The position numbers were made by a program, and so were the translations under genes. Shown here one piece after another: positions 10,119-20,700 of a stretch of DNA of 26,673 bases. Under the pieces are notes generated by a model. The model made no database searches. It was given only the letters and a program-made list of their open reading frames with translations, and had not been told where the DNA came from. Within the stretch, counting starts at the first letter, position 1; the number at the start of each line of letters is the position of its first letter. Source of the stretch: Ophiothrix spiculata (taxonomy: Eukaryota > Echinodermata > Ophiuroidea > Amphilepidida > Ophiotrichidae); assembly GCA_000969725.1 (NCBI GenBank), contig JXSR01S029293.1. One strand, 5' to 3'.

Positions 10119-10439
10119 GCTTTGAAAGTTGACTTTGCATCCATTTTATAGAGCAAGAACCTTAATGTCTGTATGAATCACAATGTGAACCTCAGTGAAT
10201 AAGCAAAAGCTGAATTCAAAACACAAATAAAAGATAAAAATAATACACAAATTTTTTTAATTAGCATTTTTATTGTTTCCTTCTGAATGTATATACAGCT
10301 GTTATAAGTTTACACACCAAATTGTTGAAATGTTAGAAGCTCGACTAAAATGAAACGAAATTAAACCATAGTTTCTAAAAAATGTTACATTACAGAAGAT
10401 AAAAACTTTCATTCTTAACACGTCAAGGTCTGCCATATG

Positions 10440-10920
10440 CCCGTTAGTGGTCAAGGGGGTGGGGGTATAAAGACCCAACACAGAAACAGCGCTTTCGCAA
10501 AGGAATTTTACGTTGAACAAAGAAACAAAAATGAAAATCAGACAAACCGTTTAAAAATGGTGGCCAAAAAAAATGTTCCCGCCAAATATTTGAAACCTCA
10601 CTTCTTAATGGAATTTTTCAATAAAATTTGGCTCATATTTGCAGTATGTAAGTACAAATACATTCATGAAATAAAATTTGAAAGAAGTTGTTCGCTTACA
10701 ATTTTATGGGCAAAACAAATTTGAAGAGCGCCCTCGAAAATGCTTAATTATGCTAATTAGCATGGGAAGGGGCGGGTCGATTTGAATTTTTTTGCCACCA
10801 AGTGAAGCGTATTACATAGACGGTCGATGAAAAATTACTTTGTGTTTTAGCGCAGACATGCAAAAACTAAATGCTGGGTTCATATGGACCTCCCTCCCCC
10901 CACCCCTTGACCACGTAAGT
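10440..10920. mobile_element. MITE with GTGGTCAAGGGGGTGGGGG ends
   Basis: GTGGTCAAGGGGGTGGGGG at 10447-10465 is matched in inverse by a C-rich run ending ACCCCTTGACCAC at 10902-10914. Flanking words (catatg near 10436 and 10881) extend the symmetry. The interior is AT-rich with short meaningless frames. The borders are approximate. Confidence 0.55.
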
Positions 10921-10950
10921 GTTAGCATAACAACTTCATATGTGATACGA

Positions 10951-11040
10951 TTAAGGCCAAAAAAAATAATTGTTTGATTGGCGTAACATAGAAAAAAATT
11001 TGATACGCGTAACATAGAAAAAAAACAATTTTAGGCCTAA
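10951..11040. mobile_element. 90-bp mini element with TTAAGGCC..GGCCTAA ends
   Basis: The ends TTAAGGCCAAAAAAAATAAT then TGTTT, and AAACAATTTTAGGCCTAA, form inverted repeats like those of the 3541, 11931 and 12306 elements. Between them the unit GCGTAACATAGAAAAAAA occurs twice in tandem (10981 and about 11007). It may be a minimal deletion derivative of the same family. Confidence 0.65.
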
Positions 11041-11333
11041 GGGAAATGAGTCGCATGTTGGCAATATAAGTATTTTTAATTTCTATTTTATTACAACCTA
11101 GTGCCTTTGAAATGCTACATGTTGATCCAAACCCAATTATTATTGGTTGCAGGTACAACAATTCTTCAAACTTTAAGAACAATGGAAAACAAATGTTCCA
11201 CTGTTATTGCCTGTAACTCAAGATTTATATTTCTGGCATCCGACTTGGTACTCTTGATCATGCCACACATAAACAAATTGCCTGCCTAAATAAAAATCAA
11301 ACAACATTTGGAGCAATTTGTATGGGGACAGCC
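11041..11333. other. Intergenic stretch without supported feature
   Basis: AT-rich sequence. The short frame at 11101-11289 has no motif and no splice context. Confidence 0.4.
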
Positions 11334-11768
11334 CGCTAGTCCAACAGTTCGATAGCCGAATTGTAATTTTGGCTCGCCAGTAGGAATTTTAAACATGGCT
11401 CGCCAGTCCAAATTTAAGAAACACCTCGCTAGTCTGAATTTTAAAATTGGCTTGCTTGTCCCAATTTCTAAGACAACTAGCTAGTCTGAATAGAAAAAAT
11501 TATGTGCATACTTCTATTACCTTTTTTAAAATTTAGACTAGCTGTTTCTAAAATTCGGACTGGCTAACCGTTTTCAAAATTCGGACTAGCGAGCTGTTTT
11601 TAAAATTCGGAATAAGCCTATTTTCATATTCAGACTAGCGAACCTTCAAACTAGCGAGTCGTTTTTATTTTCAGACTAGCAAGCCTTTTTCAAGGCTATA
11701 TTTTCCACATTGTAACTTGTTCGGACTAGCAAGCCTTTGAACTAGCTAACCATTGGACTGGTGAGCGG
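11334..11768. repeat. Palindromic array of degenerate 26-40-bp units
   Basis: The left half (11334-11490) has about six units of the form (g)ctcgctagtccgaatttta; the right half (11536-11768) has about nine units of the complementary form ttcggactagcgagc plus a T-rich spacer. About 45 bp separate the halves. Unit spacing is commonly 26-28 bp but varies, and every unit carries substitutions. The array could fold in many registers. I do not recognise the family. Confidence 0.8.
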
Positions 11769-11930
11769 ACCCCATTTGAACTTACAACAACCTTCCCTAA
11801 CAATATAGGTGGGGTTTTCAACCGCTACATTTATATACTACAGCTGTGAAGATGGGAATTAAATATAATATTATTTTATTTACATTTATATGTACATTAA
11901 ACTATGGGTTTTTTTTAAATTGGACTACAT

Positions 11931-12177
11931 AAGGCCAAAAAAAAATTTGTTGTGTTGCCCACAGCGACCGACCCTATTCAAAAATTAAAAAAGAACAAAA
12001 AATATGGTCGGGAAAGCACCCACTTTTGCTCAGATTGGGGTTTTTTGGAGAAAATAGTGGAAAATGCACCCAAATTTCATAATTTAGGTGCTTTTTTAAA
12101 AAAATATTTTCCGACCGACGAACTCATTTTTTCAAAATTCCACTTGAGGGCAACACAACAATTTTTTTTCTTGGCCT
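11931..12177. mobile_element. MITE, GGCCAAAAAAA..TTGTTGTGTTGCCC family, copy 2 (inverted relative to copy 1)
   Basis: The ends AAGGCCAAAAAAAAATTTGT then TGTGTTGCCC, and GAGGGCAACACAACAATTTT then TTCTTGGCCT, bound 247 bp with internal CGACCGACC and GGTCGG blocks and AAAGCACCCA/TTGGGTGC words, mirroring 3541-3790. The 75-residue frame across it is a by-product. Confidence 0.8.
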
Positions 12178-12305
12178 AAACACATGTTTGCAGATACTTC
12201 CTGTAAAACAAATCAAAAAGAGAAAGTTTGAATCCACTGTGGCTCATATGAGACATGATCAAGGGAAATGTCGATAATCTTCCATTTTCATGTTTTAATA
12301 TAACC

Positions 12306-12680
12306 TAAGGCAAAAAAAAAAAATGTTTGGTTGCCCTCCACCGACCGACCCTATTTTTCAGCCCGACCCAAACTTGTTTTTATTGAAATTTTTTTTTTCA
12401 CAAAAAATATTCAAAACTTACCGAAAACTACAAAAAAAAAAGTTATATTTTTCGATTTTTTCGATATTCAACTCTCAAAATGTTTAAGATGTCCCAAATT
12501 ACTACAGGAAGTATTTGATTGTTTTGATTTGGATGTCGCGGGGGAAGTTTTGAAGGCTGGAGCGGCCGATCGACCTAGCAGTACGAGAGTATTAAAAAAA
12601 AAATTATAAAAAAAAAACACGACCGACCGACCCTCTCTGAAAAAAGCTCTAGAGGACAACCAAACAATTTTTTTGGCCTA
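12306..12680. mobile_element. Related MITE, TTGTTTGGTTGCCCTC variant
   Basis: The ends TAAGGCAAAAAAAAAAAATG then TTTGGTTGCCCTC, and GAGGACAACCAAACAATTTT then TTTGGCCTA, bound 375 bp. CGACCGACCCTATTTTTCAG on the left and CGACCGACCGACCCTCTC on the right repeat the subterminal block of the copies at 3541 and 11931, but the body is different. It is a sister subfamily, lying 128 bp from copy 2. The 92- and 63-residue frames inside are low-complexity. Confidence 0.75.
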
Positions 12681-13480
12681 ATTATGCATAATAAATACTT
12701 CATTTTGATCCAATTCCCGTCTGAATTGGTCATCTGGTTCCAGAGATATGACAATTTTCTGAACTTAAAAATAAGAATATTGGGTCCTTATGCACAAAAG
12801 AGGTTTAAGAGTTATAGTTCGACCAGGTTAAGTCAAAATTACTAGTGCCATTTTTGAACAGCAACAGTTTAAAAATATTGAAGATTCAACCAAAAGCGCC
12901 AGAAAATAGGATGATATTGGTTGAGGAAAATATATTTAGCTCTGAAACTCTAAAACCTCTTTACTGCATACGTACCTTAATGTTTTAACATTTAAAACTA
13001 TTCTATGTCCAAAGAATTAGAGAACCAATTTGTAATGCTAAAATTCCTAAATATTGTAATATTTTAGTCAAATAAATTAACATCTGCATGTTTATTCGAC
13101 TATCTACAGTTGAAATTGGAAAATTAAAACTAGTGGTTGATAAAAAAAAACCTTAATCCAATCAAATTTATTAGGTTTACTAAATTATTCAAATCTACAA
13201 TCAAATATAAGCCACTGATTCACTTAACAGCCTTGACAAGTTAGTGTCCCCTAGGCCCAAATTTTGTATCCAAGTGATGAAATCCCCTCACAATCAGAAT
13301 ATTTGTCTGAGCTAATAAATTCAAAATCACTTTGGACTAACCCTCACTTTCCTGCATATTTACCAAACTTAGGATAGAGGGGCTGTATTGATATACAATC
13401 TCTCAATGCAAAAGCACACGGTCATTTTGTCGCAAAAAAAAAATTGAATCTTTTGGTTGAAGTCTTCTGTACACTTTGTC
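12681..13480. other. Intergenic stretch without supported feature
   Basis: AT-rich sequence with no exon, RNA gene or inverted repeat that I can support. Confidence 0.45.
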
Positions 13481-13490
13481 AATGTAAGTT

Positions 13491-13506
13491 ACCCCCCCCC
13501 CCCCCC
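13491..13506. repeat. Poly-C run
   Basis: About 16 consecutive C at the end of gtaagttac. Two similar runs flank the right end of the 19038-20082 element. Length calls in such runs are often unreliable in assemblies. Confidence 0.8.
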
Positions 13507-13704
13507 TTGAAAGAATCTATACATTGTTACATTGCTAAAACCCCAATGGTGTGAATATCGCTTATACCGTTGTGCCCTTTGAAAACAAACTGGAAAAAAA
13601 TGAAAAGAGGATCTCACCACCCCATGGTGTTGAAGGCAGAGTGGAGTTGTTGTACCTCTGGATAATTTGAAAACAAGCTTGGTAGCAAGGCAAAAGTGCA
13701 ATTA

Positions 13705-13887
13705 GAGAATAAAAGATGGCGATTTTTTGTTTTGCCTGTCATCTATCGTCTCATAGTGGATGGGCGTACATTATTTTGAGTAATGGGTGCCCCGCAGGGG
13801 GTGCCCATTACGAAAAAATAATGTACACCCATCCATTATGAGACGATAGATGACAGGCAAAACAATAAATCGCCATCTTTTATTCTC
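13705..13887. mobile_element. Near-perfect hairpin element, arms of about 88 bp
   Basis: gagaataaaagatggcgatt opens the left arm and its complement closes the right arm. The arms share the word tgtcatctatcgtctcat, and the centre is gccccgcagggggtgcc with almost no loop. A further single copy of tgtcatctatcgcctcataa stands at 14108. The arms carry AATAAA on the plus strand (13708-13713) and on the minus strand (13879-13884). It lies about 820 bp beyond the CASP stop. Confidence 0.85.
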
Positions 13888-14705
13888 ATTCTCATTCTTA
13901 GTCACAAGTTTGAGTCTTTTATAAACCAAAAACAATATAAATTATTGTCAAAAACTATTAACATTATCATTGGAAAAATGTACACCCCTATTCAAACATG
14001 AAATATTCCAAACCCAGTAAAGCTGTTCGCGCCGGATGTGTGCGTATACCTGCATCGCGCCGTGATTTTGAACGCACGGCTCCACTGCGTTTCACGCTGA
14101 ACGCACTGTCATCTATCGCCTCATAATGGATGGCCAAAATTCCTTATTAGGAAGTAAAATCGCACTCAGTGACTAAGAAAAAAAATCAACTATGTTTGTT
14201 GCCTTTCCAAATGTGTCTTATTGGTTGCAATTTAAGTCTATCAGATACACAAATGTCCCTTTAGACAAGCTTTGTGAAGTGACACTTGCGACACAAAGAA
14301 ATACCTGAAGTACAACAACTCGACCCCATGAATGACAATTAAGATGGCAGTTAAAATGAGTGCCATCTCCCTTTATCTTTAAGCAAATCTTAAAAAGAAA
14401 AGCATTTTCTACGGAAGCAGCCAGACATTTCAGCCAAACAAAGCAAAATGCAGTATGTGCATTGCAGATTCATTGCAAACTACTTCCTTTTCCCTTGGAG
14501 AAATCCTGCACAAATGAGCAGACGATCAATTTTCTTCCATAACTAAAGGCAGTATCTATTCTATCAAACATATCTACATACAACTTTTTTGCATGGTAAT
14601 GAATTGAAGTGAAATTGTAAGTTTAAAGGAAGTATCTGCTATGCTTTATAAATGCACATACTGCATTTTTACTTTGTTGGGCAGATTTCTTCTTTGTCCA
14701 TGATA
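13888..14705 (-). other. Region just downstream of the CASP stop (possible 3' UTR)
   Basis: On the minus strand this follows the CASP stop codon. AGTAAA at 14668-14673, 33 nt past the stop, is a weak polyadenylation signal. AATAAA appears only in the hairpin at 13879-13884. A GC-richer stretch (gttcgcgccggatgtgtgcg, 14028-14100) belongs to a dispersed repeat near the 14108 hairpin word. The 60-residue plus frame at 14360-14542 shows nothing recognisable. Confidence 0.4.
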
Positions 14706-14799
14706 TCATCCATGGCCAGCCACACCTGCATGGCCTGGGTCCCAATGGCCGTCAGCTAAATGTTCATTTTCATGGAATTTGTGCATGTGTTCTTGGAAT
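14706..14799 (-). CDS. CASP: CASP terminal exon (lumenal tail and stop)
   Basis: The acceptor tatttttcag is followed by 94 nt ending in TGA at 14708-14706. It completes the Gln codon split by the previous intron and encodes FQEHMHKFHENEHLADGHWD then PGHAGVAGHG. HKFHEN matches the vertebrate C-terminus. The His/Gly-rich end is not shared with the human tail as I recall it. The intron next to it ends only 25 bp from a MITE. Confidence 0.9.
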
Positions 14800-17700
14800 C
14801 TGAAAAATACAAACCAAAATGTGTCATGTGAGTGCAAGAAGGTTGTATCTGCAATAGCTGCCATTTGTCATAAATTTGGATTGCGCACTTTATAATCTCC
14901 AGTCTTGGGTCAGTGGTTCTTGAAATGGTTCTTCAGGTGACGGTCAGTGGTTCTTGAAATGGTTCTTCAGGAAGAACCATTTCAAGAACCACTGACTTAA
15001 GACTGGGACATTTTGAGGGATTTTTCACATTCTTGTGACAAGGCATAAAATAAATATAACTTAGGGCAGCCATTGCAGATACGACTTTCTTGCACTCACA
15101 TGACGAAATGCTGTTAGAAAACTGCTTGACAATTTTAAATTAATGATGGAGCGGGGAGAAGTCAAGGAGTCAGTGGCATGGGGGGGGTGATACTTAGTAC
15201 AAGAGTGATTGCAGCGATGAACTGCAAACTTGGGTAGCAAAATCAGGATGTCTGGTATTGCCAATGGGTCCTTTTTCTTTGCAAAATGTGGTATTCTGAT
15301 GGGTCTGCAAATTGGGCGCATTGGGTCTTTGACGAAAACCCACCCATCAATATACCAAAAATTGTGAGAATGCACCCCAAAACCGTTGAGCACCCTGTAT
15401 TCCATTTGTCAATAAGACACCCACCCCGGTCCTAATATCACTTTTACAGCAAATATAGGGAATCCCATTTGTCTTGCTACCACAAGAGTTTCAGTGTGAA
15501 TTTTATTCACCTCACTGTAAACTCAACAATATCAGTTTTAAGCTAAAAGAGGAATTCAACTGTTCCTCAATAAGAAGTTACATTTTCCTTTTTTCAGCCA
15601 TACATTTTGTACAAAAGTAAAGAAACAACACCAGAAATCTTAAATATATTTGAAAACAAAAATTTTCCTCTTTTATTAAGCAATCCCACCGGCATCTCTG
15701 GTACTACTGAAAAACTCATCTCTGTAAAAACTTATCATCTTTGTGACAAGAGATTTACAAGATTTTAAAGATTTGCTCATAGCGTGATAATTTTTAATTT
15801 TGTGGCATCAACACTATTCACAATGCAACCCTTTTACAAAAGATAATTTTGAAAGTTTCTGTTTTCACATTTTTGTCTCACCAGAAAAAAAAGTCTTCTT
15901 AAATTTCTAACTTTACTTTAAATATATTCAAAGTATACAAGAGGAAATTAAGAGAATTCCATGCTGAAAAATATTGTAATATATCAAATTTGTCAACACT
16001 TGAATAGGTTCATTAGGTTTTGGAATATCAGTGGATTTAAATAAACAAACAAACAAACAAAATAATTAATAAATAAATANNNNNNNNNNNNNNNNNNNNN
16101 NNNNNNNNNNNNNNNNNNNNNNNNNNNNNNNNNNNNNNNNNNNNNNNNNNNNNNNNNNNNNNNNNNNNNNNNNNNNNNNTTCAAATAAACAGATTCATTT
16201 GCCAGTTTTGAATGCTAGAGGAAAACTGGAGTTCTGCGGAAGCAGGTTGGGACTGCCATCCAATTGCACATACAACTCCGAGACCGGGGATCAAACCCAC
16301 AACATCCCTGGGCTAATTGGTGCAAAGTGAGGGAATTAACGCTGCATTACCTTTCATTTGCTTGACAATACCAGTGAATTATTTAATTATAAAATCGAGT
16401 TATATTTTGTCAGAGGATTTAATCACATCTGGTCATTTTATAATTAAATAATTCACTGGTATTGTCAAGCAAATGAAAGGTAATGCAGCGTTAATTTCCT
16501 CACTTTGCACCAATTAGCCCAGGGATGTTGTGGGTTTGATCCCCGGTCTCGGCGATGTATGTGCAATTGGATACCAGTTCAAGCTTGCTTCCGCATGTTT
16601 TCCTCCGGACGCTCCGGTTTTAAATCATAACAACAATTAACTTCAACTTACTGGTTGACGCAGTCCTCCGCCATATCTCTCTTGCAAGCTGACGTATAAG
16701 CCATCTTATAGAGCACTAGGAACACCATGACATGAAGGAATAGAAGATAAAACAGCGCTATGGTCCTGGCAATCTTATTAGCTAACACAATACGACCCTG
16801 AGGAATAGAAAAAGAAAATAATAAATGAAGACCATCAACCAAAATAGCATATGTGACCCGTCATATCGAAAGGTACCTTAAGGGTCCCAAAATGAAAATT
16901 GATTTTTGGGTCTCATCTGAAAGATTATATTTTAAGCTTTAAAATGACACCTTGCTTTTGGTTATTGGATGTTCGACTGCAAAGTTACATCCAAATTGGT
17001 AAAAGGCATCGGGCTGATTAAGAAAACTATAGCTATGAGAAAATCAAGTTCTCAGTTCTTTACTGGTAAAACTTGAATGAAGAAAGAATTTTTATCACGG
17101 TTTTTAAAACATTTTTCTTACGTTTTGAATGTTGGAACCTGATTAATATGATAGAACACACTTCAAAGGTAACATTTCTGATGATATTAGAAATTTGAAC
17201 CTTGGAAGTGATTTTTGACTATGCTCAGCTTCAATGGCCCATATCTCGTAATTTACTATGCCGACCTTAAGGTATCTTTTGATATTACGGGTCACAAATA
17301 ACATATTTCATAGACTCACCACCAGCAGAAATGCACCATATGAAGCGCCCCAATAAGGAGCATTCACACAGGAGACCAATGGCTTTATGTGACTTTCGGG
17401 CCACGGACCACTTTGAAATTTGTTTCTTAGCACGCCTGTAATGGGCTTGTGCACTCTTAATTCCAAGGATAGTCACCTGAAATAATGCTGTTAAATTATG
17501 TTCCCATGTGGTTTTAACCCACTGGCTGAGCCCTCTTTTTCTTGCCAATGGAAACAATGAGACATGGTCCGATCAGGGCTCTAACCTAGAACCTTTGTAT
17601 TATGGGTCCTGTGCTCTATCCGCTCGGCCACGCTCCCCTCTTACATTTACAATATACATTCTTTTGCATAACCTTGTTTACACATGTGACCTGCTCCCAT

Positions 17701-20700
17701 GAAACCCAGTTTATTTGTTATTGTGTGTCTTCTTAGACCAAATCAAAGATGTGTCATTTAGGTTTTAACCAGCACACATAGATACACAAAAATTGACATG
17801 CATATATCCACAAAAAGTTGGGCAAAAACAAAACAGATATGCAAAAGGTTTGGATGCACTATCATTGTGACAAGTTTTGATGCAACTTTGGGACAAACCT
17901 CAAATTGGGTACTTTTTTTGCAAATTTTCCGAAAAAGCACCCAATTTATGGAAATTGGGTGCTTTCATCTGAAACGAAAACATACCTGTTTGAAATCGGA
18001 TTTTGCACCACTTTTAATAAATTGTGTCTTTTTACAAACTTGGCATGGGGAATAATTAGCATATGCTAAGTCACGATATCCAAAATCGTAAATTTTTAGC
18101 ATGTGATCAGTCAGGTGGGAAAATCCCAAGACATTGGAAGTAAAATTGTTTCTTATCCAGCATCAATGCCACAGGAAACGGGCAGAATTAATGCTTTGTG
18201 GTGTCTTTTTCCTGGGCAATTTTCAAAATAAATCGAGTTTCATCTGGGTGCATGATATATTGCCAATTTGCAACGTCAGAAAGTTATTGTTAAATGGCAC
18301 ATTAATAGACCTCTGAAGCATGCATTAGGCATCGCCAAGAAATATCGCAGATAAATATCAGTAAATATTTTAACAGATTAAGCATTTCTGCAAATCATTT
18401 ACTGCCAAGAACTTATTTATGTTGTGAAAAAATGTATAAAGAGAATTTGTTTTCAAATAAAGATGGGTAATATATTTTCCATTTTAAAGACAGGTAACCT
18501 TGTCCGTTAACTTGGCAAGTTTTTAGAATTATTCATTAAGTTCTTTCTTCGTGTCATGAGAAGTCAAACAGGAATTTGGCAATTTTTATAAGTAAAATTA
18601 TGGCAGGAAATATAAAATAAAATCTTATGCAGACTGGGTTATTGATTTCTGTCTTCATTGAAATGGAAAGGCAACAAATCAAATCTGTGGTGAATTTTCA
18701 AAACTGGTGCCTTTACATAATCCTCCCATTCTTGGAAACAAAATGACAAAATCATCTCATTCTTTTTGCAAATTAAAGGCAAAGAAATGTACTATCAATT
18801 AAGAAAAATTCTGAATTTCAAAATGTAACGGAAAGTATTTTTAAAGATTTATTTATTCTGAGTACTAATCATTTTGATACACCCTGTATGTCAGTTGCCT
18901 GTAATTTAGTTACTCATAAATTAAAGTGATTACAGAAATCTCCCGCATCAGAACATGAGAATGTTGACAGGTATGTGAAAACCACCCGGTCGCTATACCA
19001 AAGTCTGTGAAAACCCACCCCAAAAGGCAGACATATACAGGGTGAGTCAAAATAAAGTGTTATCTAATCAGTGATTTTATATAACCAGTTCCTTTTATTC
19101 TTTTGCAAAATTATTCCTATATGAGATGTCATATTTCATTAGCTTTCATAGAAAATTTAGTGTGTTGAAATCGGTCAAAGCATTCTAAAGTTATAGTTAT
19201 TTGAGTGGAAGTACCAAATTTGAACAGCGAACAAACTACGCTATTTAGTTTACGTGCGTACTGGTAACAAAGGCTGTTGTCTCTCTCAATCCTTATGATA
19301 GGAACGCCTATGGAAGTAAAATAACAAGAAAATAATAGGCTATTGAATGTGGACTTTGAAATATCGGGTAGGGGTTGACTCTTGAGGTAATGTTCAGATC
19401 TCTCAAAAAAAACTTCTTCTAATTCGGTTGTTATTTCGATGAATTATCCGGATCAGGATTTTCCCACACTGTGGATCTACCAGAGCCGTTCTTGTTTCTG
19501 TTACGAAGAGACGTGTGGTTTTTAGCTCATAAACAATAGTTTAAATCGCTTAAGGTGATGGGACCTGGTTGGCATCCGTAAACTACAGACAAAACAGACA
19601 GTGATCTTCAACCGGACTGTGAGTCTGATGATACTTAATTGCAACAAAATGCCTGTGCCGTTTGCTACATTGTTGCACCATGATTTATCTCCTGGTATTG
19701 GTCAAGATTGTGCACTGATATCTGAAATGACCATCAGAACTTTGATCTGCATTATTGAATCTACTTCTGTATCTCTGCACAATGCGTGCCCTTTTAACAT
19801 GTTTAATGCAGCGTCAATTTCATTAATGCACAATCAATAAGATTACCCACTGCTGTACAGTAAAGCGTTCATGTTGAAGCAAATGTATTCGGCATCAAAA
19901 ATGGGTACCTTTACTTAAACGGCTGTAACTTTTGAATGCATTGGTCAATTTCAACAAACTAAAATTCTCATGAAAGCTGATTAAATTTGCTATTTACTAA
20001 GTATTATTAAAATTAACAAACATAGACAGATTTCCTGTGAACCCCCCCCCCCCCTGATTACACTTTAATTTGACTCACCCTGTATACGCACCCCCCCCCC
20101 TGGTATCTACTTACCATGCTGAGAGTAGCTTTATCAAATGGACTAAGACTCATATACTTCCTCTGTCTTTCTTTCCTGCTGAATGAATTAAATGGATCGA
20201 GACGCTCCTCATACTGGCTGGAATACCGTGACTCTGTGTCGTCATGTCTGCTGGAACTCTGGGTGGATAAAAACATATTTATTACTTGAATTGAAGCTCT
20301 TTCTTATGGTGTGTTTACAGTTCCTACAATTTCATTAATCAATACAAATCTCTCTAACACTCTATACGTGCACAATAGTTGTTCCAACAGTATAGGAGGT
20401 GCCTTTGATCTTTGATTACCAAAGGAAATGGAATCTAGTCAATTGATCAAACCTTATAAATTCCCTAACATCTAGCTTTTTATTGTCACTTCTCGATCAG
20501 GTAGCATTCTGTTCGGTTGGAGACTTAACAGGCAAGGGGCAGCCTAGCATTTGTACACACATTAGAGGTATAGGGGCAACCTACTTTTGTGCAAATAACT
20601 GTTGGCAAGGGGTAGCCTTCAGGAAGACTCTTTTAAGAGCCACAAGAACGTATCCCATAAGAACAACACATTAGAGGTTAGGGGCAACCTACTTTTGTGT

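Noticed and set aside
10981..11030. CRISPR-like repeated unit
   Set aside because: Only two tandem copies inside a 90-bp MITE in an animal genome; there are no spacers.
12331..12659. Overlapping frames on both strands at a MITE
   Set aside because: Both lie wholly inside the 12306-12680 element and are low-complexity Lys/Phe-rich.
15061..15405. 114-residue minus-strand frame
   Set aside because: It overlaps the MITE at 14824-15103 and repeat-like sequence, and has no known motif or splice support.
18878..18891. End of another CAGGGTG-type MITE
   Set aside because: Only one terminus (gatacaccctgta) is seen; no partner end lies at a sensible distance, so no element is called.
19601..19840. 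79-residue frame inside the foldback element as a transposase remnant
   Set aside because: No DDE-type motif or helix-turn-helix is recognisable, and the length is far too short.
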